From contig NZ_BBYM01000025.1 of the NCBI RefSeq assembly GCF_001570405.1, positions 1 through 64,000 of the forward strand: a stretch of DNA of 64,000 nt, written 5' to 3'. The DNA comes from Microtetraspora niveoalba. GTDB taxonomy: Bacteria > Actinomycetota > Actinomycetes > Streptosporangiales > Streptosporangiaceae. The first letter of the stretch is position 1. Each line of letters begins with the position of its first letter. The notes under the pieces are model-generated. The model searched no databases and had not been told where the DNA came from. It worked only from the letters and a program-made list of their open reading frames with translations. The position numbers and the translations under genes were made by a program. Of this stretch, positions 8,561-16,329 are shown piece after piece.

Positions 8561-9717
8561 TCCCGGTCGCCGTCACGCAGGCGGTACTTCCACGTCGCCA
8601 GCTCGGCGGCGAGCCAGACGGCGACGAGGAGACCGCCTGCCAGCGGCCACGAGTCCACCGGGTACGGCGGCGCGGAAAGGAACCGTGCCTGCAGGGCGAG
8701 GCCGCCGTAGGTGCCCGCGGTGGCCAGGGCGCCGCCGAGCACGGGCCGCGCCAGGCGGGCGAGCATCGTGTCGCCGAGCGGCAGGCAGCCCATGAACGCC
8801 AGGTCGACGCCGACGGCGGCGAGCACGAAGAAGAACGGGACGGCCGAGGCCGGGAAGCCCATCCCGACGAAGAGCGGCCAGACCAGCGCCCGGTAGGCGA
8901 CGTACGCGCCCGCGACGGCCGTGGCCGTCCACGCCCGCCCCACCATGAGGCGGGCGACGACCAGGATGAGCAGGCCCGCGACGCCGGCCCACAGCGGATA
9001 GAGCAGGTCCGGCACCGGCAGCGAGAACTTGACGATCATCTCGCGGTCCACCGCGCGGCCGAGCTGGTTGGCGGCGAACTTCAGCAGGCTCGGCTCCGCG
9101 TACGGCTCGCCGCGATCCCACGAGGCGATCTCCAGCACGCCGTACTCCTGCTGCTGGGCGGGGAAGTGCAGGTTCTCGAGGAAGAAGAGGAACAGCGCGC
9201 CGAGGACGACGCTGCGCCGCCGCTCGGTCCGCGCGTCGCCGCGCGGCGCGCCGAGCCACCAGCCCCGGATCACTCCGGCGATCATCAGCGCGGTGCCGAT
9301 GAACAGCAGCGCGTGCGACGGGCTCCACGCGGTGATGTCGAGGCCGTTGACCCGGTGGTTGATCAGGTCGAGCGGGATCGCGATGAGGAAGACCCCCGTG
9401 CCCCAGACGATCAGCCGGGAGGCCAGGCGGTCCACGCCGTAACCGGTGTACCAGTGGACGATGGTCAGGCCGACGGCGATGACGGTGCCGACCGTGTTGA
9501 GCAGGTGCGGCGGGGCCAGGTCGTCGCGCAACCATCGGAAGTGCCAGGACACGTCCCAGGACGCCCCGAGCACCTTCAGGACGAACGCCGTCAGCCAGCC
9601 GAGGTAGAGGACCCGGAACAGTTCCGCCGGGGTCTCCCTGCCCGCCTCCCCCCTCGTCCAGTACGGGAGGGCCCAATCGAGGATCCGATGAGGTGTTTGC
9701 CTGAGCGTTCCAATCAC
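8518..9717 (-). CDS. Ten-helix membrane protein of unknown function
   Basis: A 399-residue protein with about ten hydrophobic segments and several polar residues inside or beside them, including WDVSWHFRW, IVHWYTGYG, LINHRVNG and WSPSHALLF. I do not recognise the family. Conserved-looking His/Asp/Trp clusters in membrane segments suggest metal, heme or proton chemistry rather than simple transport, but this is speculation. The gene is convergent with copD, and their 3' ends overlap by 43 bp. The start is a GTG at 9717 with only a weak upstream purine stretch; a start a few codons later is possible. Confidence 0.75.
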   Translation of the reverse strand: MIGTLRQTPHRILDWALPYWTRGEAGRETPAELFRVLYLGWLTAFVLKVLGASWDVSWHFRWLRDDLAPPHLLNTVGTVIAVGLTIVHWYTGYGVDRLASRLIVWGTGVFLIAIPLDLINHRVNGLDITAWSPSHALLFIGTALMIAGVIRGWWLGAPRGDARTERRRSVVLGALFLFFLENLHFPAQQQEYGVLEIASWDRGEPYAEPSLLKFAANQLGRAVDREMIVKFSLPVPDLLYPLWAGVAGLLILVVARLMVGRAWTATAVAGAYVAYRALVWPLFVGMGFPASAVPFFFVLAAVGVDLAFMGCLPLGDTMLARLARPVLGGALATAGTYGGLALQARFLSAPPYPVDSWPLAGGLLVAVWLAAELATWKYRLRDGDRDQETGARVSATATP

Positions 9718-9864
9718 GCGCGAAATGATGCCGGTCCCCTCACCTGATACGCAATCGGGAACAACCCCGATACGTCCTGGATATCCGGCCAGGGACCGGC
9801 TCGGACGGCCCCGCCGGGCGGGCGTCTCAGCCGGTTCTCAGGACGGCCTGAGTAGGCTCCCCGC

Positions 9865-12594
9865 ATGACGCTTCGGGGTGGGCGGCGCACCTTCGCCGCC
9901 GCGGTGGCGCTCGCGCTGGTGGTCGCGGGCGGGCTCGCCTGGTCGTTGTGGCCGTCCGAGCCGCGGGTGCGCGGCCAGGATGTGGCCGTCTCCGTGATGG
10001 ACGGCCCGGCCGGCGACCAGCGGGTGACGTTGGACGCCACCTTCTTCCCACCCGCCTCGGGCGGGAAGGCCCCGGCGGTGCTGCTCGCCCACGGCTTCGG
10101 CGGCAGCAAGGACGACCTGCGGGACGAGGCGGCGCGGCTGGCCGGGCGCGGCTACGCCGTGCTGACCTGGTCGGCCCGGGGGTTCGGGCGGTCCACCGGT
10201 GAGATCGCGCTGAACTCGCCGGACTACGAGGTGAAGGACGTCCGGGCGCTGGTCGACTGGCTCGCCCGCCGCCCCGACGTGCGGCTGGACGCGAGCGGCG
10301 ACCCCCGGGTGGGCATCGCGGGCGGCTCGTACGGCGGGGCGATCGCCCTGATGGCCGCCGCGTACGACGACAGGATCGACGCCATCGTGCCCCAGATCAC
10401 CTGGTACGACCTGGCCGACGCGCTCTTCCCCGAGTCGACGGGCCAGGGGCCGGAGCACGGTGTGTTCAAGAAGATGTGGGCCGGCCTCTTCTTCAGCGCG
10501 GGCGGCAGCGCGTTGTCCGGAGCCGCGGCCGGGGGTCCGGCCGCGCTCGCCGGAGGAGCGCCCGGCTCGACCCGGCCGAACGCCGACCAGGGCGCGGGCG
10601 GAAGCACGGATACGAGCACGGGCACGAGCACGGGCACGGCCGACGGCCCGGCGAAGGACGGCAAGACGGGCGACGGGACCGGCGGCAAGATGGGCGGCGG
10701 GACCGGCGACGGGAGCGGGACGTCCGGACGGGCCCAGTGCGGGCGGTTCCGGCCGGAGATCTGCGACATGTACCTGACCGTCGCGGAGACCGGCCGGGCC
10801 ACCCCCGAGGCCGTGAAGCTGCTGCGGGCGTCCAGCCCGGTGTCGGTGCCGGGCCGGATCAGGATCCCCACCCTGCTGATCCAGGGCCAGCGCGACTCGC
10901 TGTTCCCCCTCGCGCACGCCGACGCCAACGCCCGCGCGATCGCAGCGACCGGCGCGCCGGTGGAGATGGCCTGGATCAGCGGCGGTCACGACGGCGGCGG
11001 CTCCGAGGCCGACGACGAATGGGTGGAGGAGCGCACCGCGGCCTGGCTCGACCGCTGGCTCAAGGACTCGCCGGTTCCCGGCGTGCGGGCCGGCCGGACG
11101 TCCGCGGGTGTCGAGGGCTTCACGGTGTCCCGCGACGGCGGCAGGGACCCGGGCACACGGCGCTCCGTCGTGGTCCACGCGGCCGCGCCCTCGTACGCCG
11201 GTCTGGCGGGCGCCTCGCGCACCGAGGTGCCGATCGCCGGGCCGGTCCAGCCGATCGCGAACCCTCCCGGAGGCTCCCCCGCGTCCGTCTCGGTCGTGCC
11301 GGGCCTGAGCAGCCTGCTCGGGGGCGCGAGCGCGAGCGCCGGCGTCTCGGTGGACATTCCCGGCCAGGCCGCGGTGTTCGAGAGCGCCCCGCTGACGAAG
11401 CCGGTCCACGTCACCGGCTCCCCCAGCGTCAAGATCAAGGTGTACGGCACGGGCGAGGTCACGCTGTTCGCCAAGCTCTACGACGCGAGCGGCGGACGGC
11501 TCGCCGTGCTGCCGTCGAGCCTGGTCTCGCCGCTGCGCGTCACCGCCTCCGAGTCCGGCGCCGAGACGACCGTCACGCTTCCCGCGATCGACCGGCGCTT
11601 CGACGCGGGCCACCGGCTGCGGCTGGTGGTGGCGACCACGGACATGGGGTACGCGACGCCGTCCGCGCCCGCCGCGTACCGGGTGGGCCTCGCCGGCGGA
11701 GCCGTCTCGCTGCCCGTGGACGCGTCGCTCGTCACGCCGGCGACGGGGCCCGCCTGGTGGACGTGGGCGGCGCCGCTGGCCGCGATCGTGGTCGCGGCCG
11801 GGCTCCTGCTCGCCGGCCGCCGCCGTACCGTCCCGGACGGGGGCGGCGAGCCGGACGGCGTTCCGCTGCGCATCACCGGCCTGACCAAGCGCTATCGCAA
11901 CGGCGAGAAGGCGGTGGACGGCCTCTCCTTCCACGTCGAGAAGGGGCAGGTGCTGGGCCTGCTCGGGCCGAACGGCGCGGGCAAGACCACCACGATGCGG
12001 ATGATGATGGGCCTGATCCACCCGGACGAGGGCGAGATCCGCATCTTCGGCCGCCGGGTCGTCCCCGGCGCGCCGGTCCTGTCGCGACTCGGGTCGTTCG
12101 TGGAGGGGCCGGGGTTCCTGCCCCACCTCACCGGCCGGGCCAACCTGGAGCTCTACTGGCAGGCGACGGGACGGCCCGCCGAGGACGCCCACATGGAGGA
12201 GGCGCTGGAGATCGCCGGGCTCGGGGCGGCGCTGGAGCGGGCGGTGCGCACGTACTCCCAGGGGATGCGCCAGCGGCTGGCCATCGCCCAGGCGATGCTC
12301 GGCCTGCCCGACCTGCTCGTGCTCGACGAGCCCACGAACGGTCTCGACCCACCCCAGATCGCCGAGATGCGGGCCGTGCTCAAGGCGTACGCCGAGGGGG
12401 GCCGCACGGTGATCGTCTCCAGCCACCTGCTCGGCGAGGTCGAGCAGACCTGTACGCACGTGGTGGTCATGCGGCGCGGGCGGCTCGTCTTCCAGGGGCC
12501 CGTCGGCGACCTGCTCGCCACGCGCTCCCCCTCCGGCGGTCCCGGCCCCCGCCTGGAGGACGTCTTCCTCGACCTGATCGGAGAGTCCCGATGA
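9865..12594 (+). CDS. Alpha/beta hydrolase fused to ABC transporter ATPase
   Basis: A 909-residue fusion. Residues ~8-28 are a signal-anchor helix. Residues ~35-400 are an X-Pro dipeptidyl-peptidase (S15)/CocE-type hydrolase with nucleophile motif GGSYGG (Ser155), an acid in QGQRDS and a His in ISGGHDGG. A Gly/Thr/Asp-rich insert of about 75 residues interrupts it near 217-290. The C-terminal beta-sandwich of this hydrolase class follows (~430-625). Next are a second membrane helix (~632-653) and a complete ABC ATPase: Walker A GPNGAGKTT (701-709), signature YSQGMRQR and Walker B LLVLDEPTNGLDPP. The predicted topology puts the hydrolase outside and the ATPase in the cytoplasm. The stop overlaps the permease start as ATGA. 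The substrate is unknown. Confidence 0.9.
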   Translation: MTLRGGRRTFAAAVALALVVAGGLAWSLWPSEPRVRGQDVAVSVMDGPAGDQRVTLDATFFPPASGGKAPAVLLAHGFGGSKDDLRDEAARLAGRGYAVLTWSARGFGRSTGEIALNSPDYEVKDVRALVDWLARRPDVRLDASGDPRVGIAGGSYGGAIALMAAAYDDRIDAIVPQITWYDLADALFPESTGQGPEHGVFKKMWAGLFFSAGGSALSGAAAGGPAALAGGAPGSTRPNADQGAGGSTDTSTGTSTGTADGPAKDGKTGDGTGGKMGGGTGDGSGTSGRAQCGRFRPEICDMYLTVAETGRATPEAVKLLRASSPVSVPGRIRIPTLLIQGQRDSLFPLAHADANARAIAATGAPVEMAWISGGHDGGGSEADDEWVEERTAAWLDRWLKDSPVPGVRAGRTSAGVEGFTVSRDGGRDPGTRRSVVVHAAAPSYAGLAGASRTEVPIAGPVQPIANPPGGSPASVSVVPGLSSLLGGASASAGVSVDIPGQAAVFESAPLTKPVHVTGSPSVKIKVYGTGEVTLFAKLYDASGGRLAVLPSSLVSPLRVTASESGAETTVTLPAIDRRFDAGHRLRLVVATTDMGYATPSAPAAYRVGLAGGAVSLPVDASLVTPATGPAWWTWAAPLAAIVVAAGLLLAGRRRTVPDGGGEPDGVPLRITGLTKRYRNGEKAVDGLSFHVEKGQVLGLLGPNGAGKTTTMRMMMGLIHPDEGEIRIFGRRVVPGAPVLSRLGSFVEGPGFLPHLTGRANLELYWQATGRPAEDAHMEEALEIAGLGAALERAVRTYSQGMRQRLAIAQAMLGLPDLLVLDEPTNGLDPPQIAEMRAVLKAYAEGGRTVIVSSHLLGEVEQTCTHVVVMRRGRLVFQGPVGDLLATRSPSGGPGPRLEDVFLDLIGESR

Positions 12595-13505
12595 GCGTGA
12601 ACGGCGCCCCGGTCCCGGCGTCCGGGACCCGCGCGGCCGGCGTCCGGACGGCGGCGGGCGGCGGGACGGCGCGCGGGTACGCGCCCGGCCGCACCCTGCC
12701 GCTGCGCGTGGAGTTCGTCCGCCAGTTCCGGCGCCGCCGGACGATGGCGATGTTCGGGCTGCTGCTCGCGCTGCCGTGGGTCCTGGTGGTGGCGTTCCAG
12801 TTCGGCCCGGCGCCCGGGCGGGGCGGCGGCGGCCTGCGGATCTCCGACCTGGCCACCCAGGGCGGGCTGAACTTCGCCGCCTTCGTTCTGTCGGTGTCCG
12901 CGAGCTTCCTGCTGGCCGTCGCGGTGGCGCTGTTCTGCGGCGACACGGTGGCGAGCGAGGCGAGCTGGTCGTCGCTGCGCTACCTGCTCGCCGCGCCGGT
13001 GCCCCGCGACCGGCTGCTGCGGCAGAAGCTGATCGTCGCGATGGCCTACTCCGCGACCGCGGTGACCGTGCTGCCGCTCATGGCCCTGCTCGCGGGCACG
13101 GTCGCCTTCGGCTGGCACGACATCCAGGTCCCGGGCACCGGCGAGACGATCCCGGCCGCCGACGTGCTGCCGAGGTTCGCCGTGGTGGTGGGCTACGCGC
13201 TGGTGAGCCAGCTCGTCGTGGCGTCCCTCGCGTTCCTGCTGTCGGTCGGTACGGACTCGCCCCTCGGCGCGGTCGGCGGCGCGGTCGGACTGGTGATCGT
13301 GAGCACCATCCTGCAGGCGGTGGAGGCTCTGGGCTCCGTCCGCGAGTTCCTGCCCACGTTCTGGAACACCGCCTGGCTCGACGCCCTCTCCCCCGACCCC
13401 GACTACAGCGGGATGATCAAGGGCGTGGCCGTGTCCGTGACGTACGCGGTGATCCTCGTCGCGTTCGCCTTCCGGCGGTTCCGGGCCAAGGACGTGGTGT
13501 CCTGA
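12591..13505 (+). CDS. ABC-2 type permease, partner of hydrolase-ATPase fusion
   Basis: A 304-residue protein with a ~40-residue Gly/Ala/Arg-rich cytoplasmic N-terminus and six predicted transmembrane helices, in the arrangement of ABC-2 exporter permeases. FVRQFRRRRT before helix 1 and SWSSLRYLLAAPVPR after helix 2 match the coupling region of this family. Its ATG overlaps the stop of the fusion gene, so the two are translationally coupled and almost certainly form one exporter. The gene ends before a long hairpin. The exported compound cannot be deduced. Confidence 0.85.
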   Translation: MSVNGAPVPASGTRAAGVRTAAGGGTARGYAPGRTLPLRVEFVRQFRRRRTMAMFGLLLALPWVLVVAFQFGPAPGRGGGGLRISDLATQGGLNFAAFVLSVSASFLLAVAVALFCGDTVASEASWSSLRYLLAAPVPRDRLLRQKLIVAMAYSATAVTVLPLMALLAGTVAFGWHDIQVPGTGETIPAADVLPRFAVVVGYALVSQLVVASLAFLLSVGTDSPLGAVGGAVGLVIVSTILQAVEALGSVREFLPTFWNTAWLDALSPDPDYSGMIKGVAVSVTYAVILVAFAFRRFRAKDVVS

Positions 13506-13506
13506 G

Positions 13507-13570
13507 GCGGGCGGGCGCCGCATCCCGGTCCCGTTCGCGGGGCGGCGGGATCGGCGCTCCCGCCCGCCCG
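13507..13570. terminator. Long imperfect hairpin between convergent genes
   Basis: GGCGGGCGGGCGCCG(C)ATCCCG pairs with CGGGATCGGCG(CT)CCCGCCCGCC, a stem of about 22 bp with small bulges. It lies between the permease stop (13505) and the stop of the L11-like gene (13582), so it probably terminates both strands. Confidence 0.65.
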
Positions 13571-13581
13571 GGCGCGACCGC

Positions 13582-14007
13582 TCATCCCCCCTCGATCGTC
13601 ACGCCCATCGAACGGGCGGTGCCGGCGATGATCCTCATGGCCGTCTCGACGTCCGTCGTGTTCAGGTCGGGGAGCTTGCGTTCGGCGATGCTCCGGAGCT
13701 GGGTGGAGGTCAGGCTTCCGGCCCGGATGTGACCGGGACGCGCCGACCCCTTCGCCCCCAGCGCCTGCCGGATCAGGAACGAGGTCGGAGGCGTCTTGTA
13801 CCGCAACGCCACGGACCTGTCGTCGAACACGGTCACCACCACGGGCACGACCTGGCCGCGCTGCGCGGCCGTCGCCTCGTCGTACTCCCGCTTGACGGCG
13901 ACGATGTTCGCCCCTGTCGGGCCGAGCACCTTCCCGAGCTCGGCCACGGCGGCGTTGCCCGCCTCGAGCTGGATGGTCGCCTCGTGAAGCCTCCGCTTCG
14001 GTGGCAT
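13582..14007 (-). CDS. Divergent ribosomal protein L11 (uL11) paralogue
   Basis: A 141-residue protein of normal L11 length. The C-terminal rRNA-binding half is well conserved: KTPPTS, KGS.RPG, DLNTTDVETA and the terminal IAGTARSMGVTIEG. The N-terminal half differs in the segment that normally reads PAPPVGPALGQ; here residues 19-29 read AAVAELGKVLG, so all its prolines are gone. In ordinary L11 those prolines line the thiopeptide (thiostrepton, micrococcin) site at the GTPase centre. The gene is not in a rplK-rplA setting. It stands alone, divergent from a MerR gene, with a MerR-type promoter. ATG at 14007 has GAAGGGA upstream. It may be a conditionally expressed, drug-insensitive L11; regulatory or moonlighting roles are alternatives. 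Confidence 0.85.
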   Translation of the reverse strand: MPPKRRLHEATIQLEAGNAAVAELGKVLGPTGANIVAVKREYDEATAAQRGQVVPVVVTVFDDRSVALRYKTPPTSFLIRQALGAKGSARPGHIRAGSLTSTQLRSIAERKLPDLNTTDVETAMRIIAGTARSMGVTIEGG

Positions 14008-14041
14008 CGTTCATCCCTTCACTGGAACGTGTTTCGGGTGA

Positions 14042-14072
14042 ACGCTAGGAATTCCAGCCGCTGGAGACTCAA
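14042..14072 (-). promoter_or_regulatory. MerR-type promoter of the L11 paralogue
   Basis: On the minus strand, -35 TTGAGT (14067-14072), a 19-bp spacer and -10 TAGCGT (14042-14047). The spacer holds TCCAG-CCG-CTGGA (14053-14065). A 19-bp spacer with a centred dyad is the mark of promoters activated by MerR-family DNA distortion. Confidence 0.8.
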
Positions 14073-14087
14073 CCCGTCGGGGTCGGC

Positions 14088-14118
14088 TTGACTCTCCAGT
14101 CGCTGGAGGGTCCAGGCT
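14088..14118 (+). promoter_or_regulatory. MerR-type promoter of the merR-like gene
   Basis: -35 TTGACT (14088-14093), 19-bp spacer, -10-like CAGGCT (14113-14118). The spacer contains the dyad CTCCAG-TCG-CTGGAG (14094-14108). The sequence is nearly the same as the opposing promoter read on its own strand. The expected transcription start falls on the GTG at 14125, giving a leaderless mRNA. Confidence 0.8.
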
Positions 14119-14124
14119 GTCGGA

Positions 14125-15063
14125 GTGGACGACAGCACGGAGCCGCTGACCATCGGACAGCTATCGAAACGGACGAAGGTGCCGGTCCGCACCATCCGCT
14201 TCTGGTCCGACATCGGCCTCATCCCGCCCAGCGCGCGGAGCGCCGGCGGTTACCGGCTCTACGCGCCGGAGGCGGTGGCCCGTCTGGAGCTGGTGGCGAC
14301 ACTGCGCGACCTCGGAATCGATCTGCCAACCGTCCAGCGGGTCCTCTCCGACCGGGCCACCGTCGCGGAAGTGGCCCGCACCCACGTCGCCGCCCTCGAC
14401 GCCGAGATCAGGATCCTTCGCATACGTCGTGCGGTGCTGCGGTCGATGGCCGAACGTGACAACCCACCAGAGGAGATGAGGACCATGCACAAGCTCGCAC
14501 GCCTGTCCACACAGGAACGGCAGCGCATCGTCGGCGCGTTCATCGGCGAGGTGTGCGACGGAGCCGACCCTGAATCATTCGGCGCGCGGATCGCCCATAC
14601 GATGGCCCAGAGCGTGGTCGAGCTACCCGACGATCCGACGACGCAACAGGTCGACGCGTGGGTGGAGCTCACTGAACTCATGAGCGACCCGGGGTTCCGG
14701 CAGCGCGTACGCCAGATGATGGTGGCCGCCGCCGAGAATCCCGCGGAGCCCTGGCAACCGCCGTTCGACCCGCAGATGGTCCTGGAGCGGGCCTGCGAGG
14801 CGCTCGACTCGGGCGTCGCACCCGAGTCCGAGCGGGCCGGAGCGATCCTGGACGGCCTGATCGACCCGGATATGCCCGTCGACGAGCGCGTCAGGCTCGC
14901 CGATGAGTTGGAGACGTTCACGGACCGGTCGGTGGAGCGGTACTGGCAGCTCGCGGGAATGATCAACGGACGGCCGCCGTTCCCGTCGAAAGTGCCCGCT
15001 TTCGAGTGGTTCATCGCGGCGCTGCGCGCCGGCGACCACCGCGCCCCGGCCGACCGCCCGTAG
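14125..15063 (+). CDS. MerR family transcriptional regulator
   Basis: A 312-residue protein. Residues ~8-76 form the MerR winged helix (TIGQLSKRTKVPVRTIRFWS, then GYRLY), followed by a dimerisation helix. Residues ~120-300 form an all-helical, acidic effector region that I cannot assign; it is not the TipAS fold and lacks the metal-binding cysteines of CueR/MerR. The GTG start has no ribosome binding site and coincides with the predicted transcription start, so a leaderless transcript is likely. Its own promoter and that of the divergent L11 paralogue carry the same dyad in 19-bp spacers, so it most likely controls both. The inducing ligand is unknown. Confidence 0.9.
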   Translation: MDDSTEPLTIGQLSKRTKVPVRTIRFWSDIGLIPPSARSAGGYRLYAPEAVARLELVATLRDLGIDLPTVQRVLSDRATVAEVARTHVAALDAEIRILRIRRAVLRSMAERDNPPEEMRTMHKLARLSTQERQRIVGAFIGEVCDGADPESFGARIAHTMAQSVVELPDDPTTQQVDAWVELTELMSDPGFRQRVRQMMVAAAENPAEPWQPPFDPQMVLERACEALDSGVAPESERAGAILDGLIDPDMPVDERVRLADELETFTDRSVERYWQLAGMINGRPPFPSKVPAFEWFIAALRAGDHRAPADRP

Positions 15064-15067
15064 CCCG

Positions 15068-15087
15068 CGCCCGGCCTCGGCCGGGCG
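15068..15087 (+). terminator. Hairpin after the merR-like gene
   Basis: CGCCCGGCC-TC-GGCCGGGCG, a perfect inverted repeat five bases after the stop codon. Confidence 0.6.
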
Positions 15088-15120
15088 GTTCAGCGCCGGG
15101 ATTCACGGACGGGTGCTTCA

Positions 15121-15149
15121 CGGCCCGGCTCCGGGAACGAGCCGGGCCG
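15121..15149. terminator. Second hairpin between convergent units
   Basis: CGGCCCGGCTC, a 7-nt loop, then GAGCCGGGCCG: a perfect 11-bp stem. It may stop transcription coming from the large aromatic operon on the minus strand. Confidence 0.55.
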
Positions 15150-15187
15150 AGATTCGCCGGCCGCCTCACTGGGTCGCCGATCTCGGT

Positions 15188-15314
15188 TCATGGCGGCACG
15201 AGCAGCTCCTGCTCGAACGACCGGTAGAGGACGTCGAGCTCGGGTGTGCGTTCGGGCCGTCCCGGGCCGTCACCGCCTCGATGTGGACGACCCGGAGAAG
15301 CCATCGCCGGACAT
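15188..15314 (-). pseudogene. Possible short gene remnant at operon end
   Basis: Directly after the flavin reductase stop, the minus strand shows protein-like, GC3-rich codons in two different frames: one reading RWLLRVVHIEAVTARDGP and then another reading PERTPELDVLYRSFEQELL before a stop. A single-base shift near 15255 would join them into about 42 residues. I cannot assign a family. It may be the last piece of a decayed thirteenth-gene neighbour, or chance. Confidence 0.3.
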
Positions 15315-15315
15315 G

Positions 15316-16329
15316 TCAGGACTCCTCACTCGGGGGGCACAGGCGCCGGTGCACCACGGTCAGGTGCCGCGCCATCGCGTCGCGGGCGCGTACGGCGTCG
15401 CCCGCGGCGATGGCGTCGTAGATCTCCTGATGGGCGGCCAGGGTCCGCTCGGTCGCCTGCGGGCTCGTCCCCGCCGAGTAGTGGGCGTGGCGCGAGCGGG
15501 CGAGCGACTGCAGCGAGGCCGCGATGGCGGGGTTGCCGCTGGCCATGCCCAGCGCCGCATGGAACCGCACGGACTCGGCGGTGAACAGGTCGGGCGCCGG
15601 TGCGGCACGGCGAGCCTCGTCGAGGGCCTCCCTCAGCGCGGTCAGCCCGTCAGGGAGCCGGCGGAACGCCGCCAGTTCGGCCGCGGCCGGTTCGAGGGCA
15701 CGCTGCGCCTCGATCAGCTCATCGGGCGACAGCCCGCCTTCGTGCAGTTGCGCGGACAGGGCGTCGGCGAACTCCTCGATCCGGCCGTCGGGGGTGCCCT
15801 CGTCGTCGGGGTCGAGCCGCCGGTAGCCGCCCGCCCAGTACAGCAGCGGGTCGCCCTCGGTCCCGCCCGCCGCGACCACCTCCCCGATCAGGATCCGGTG
15901 GTCGCCGCCGGGGAGGATGGCATGCAGCCGGGTGTCGAACCAGCTCAGGCAGCCGGAAACGACGGGGGCGCCGGTCCGCTCCGGGGCGGTGATGACACCG
16001 GGAAACGCGCCCTCGGCCCGGCCGCGGCCCCGAGTGGAGAAGTACTGCGACACGTCGCGCTGCCCGCTCGCCAGCACACTGATCGAGAAGCAGCCCGCCG
16101 CCTCCACCTCGTCGAGGAAGGGGCTGTGGGCGTTGATCGATACGGCGACCAGCAGGGGGTTCAGCGAGAGCGAGACGAACGAGGTGGCGGTGATGCCATA
16201 GAGGTGCTCGCCGTTGCGGGTCGCCACCACCGTCACGCCGGAGGCGAACCGGCCCGCCGCCCGCCGGAACGCCGCGGCCGTGTTCACCGAGACGTCAGCC
16301 GCGACGCCGGACGCGGTGTCCGCGGTCAT
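15316..16329 (-). CDS. Flavin reductase fused to an FCD domain
   Basis: A 337-residue protein of unusual make-up. Residues ~17-170 are a flavin reductase-like FMN-binding split barrel (FASGVTVVATRNG, GITATSFVSLSLNPLL, the family signatures), as in the small components of two-component flavin monooxygenases. Residues ~205-330 are an all-helical FCD domain (ALEPAAAELAAF, SVRFHAALGMASGNP, AHQEIYDAIAAGD), normally the ligand- and metal-binding half of FadR/GntR regulators. No DNA-binding domain is present. It is the last gene of the aromatic operon and overlaps the upstream gene by 4 bp (ATGA). It probably supplies reduced flavin to the HpaB-type hydroxylase, with the FCD part perhaps sensing the aromatic substrate. 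Confidence 0.85.
   Translation of the reverse strand: MTADTASGVAADVSVNTAAAFRRAAGRFASGVTVVATRNGEHLYGITATSFVSLSLNPLLVAVSINAHSPFLDEVEAAGCFSISVLASGQRDVSQYFSTRGRGRAEGAFPGVITAPERTGAPVVSGCLSWFDTRLHAILPGGDHRILIGEVVAAGGTEGDPLLYWAGGYRRLDPDDEGTPDGRIEEFADALSAQLHEGGLSPDELIEAQRALEPAAAELAAFRRLPDGLTALREALDEARRAAPAPDLFTAESVRFHAALGMASGNPAIAASLQSLARSRHAHYSAGTSPQATERTLAAHQEIYDAIAAGDAVRARDAMARHLTVVHRRLCPPSEES

Noticed and set aside
14125-15063. TipA-type thiopeptide sensor
   Set aside because: The MerR protein's C-terminal region is longer than and unlike the TipAS domain, so TipA identity is not claimed despite the L11 context.
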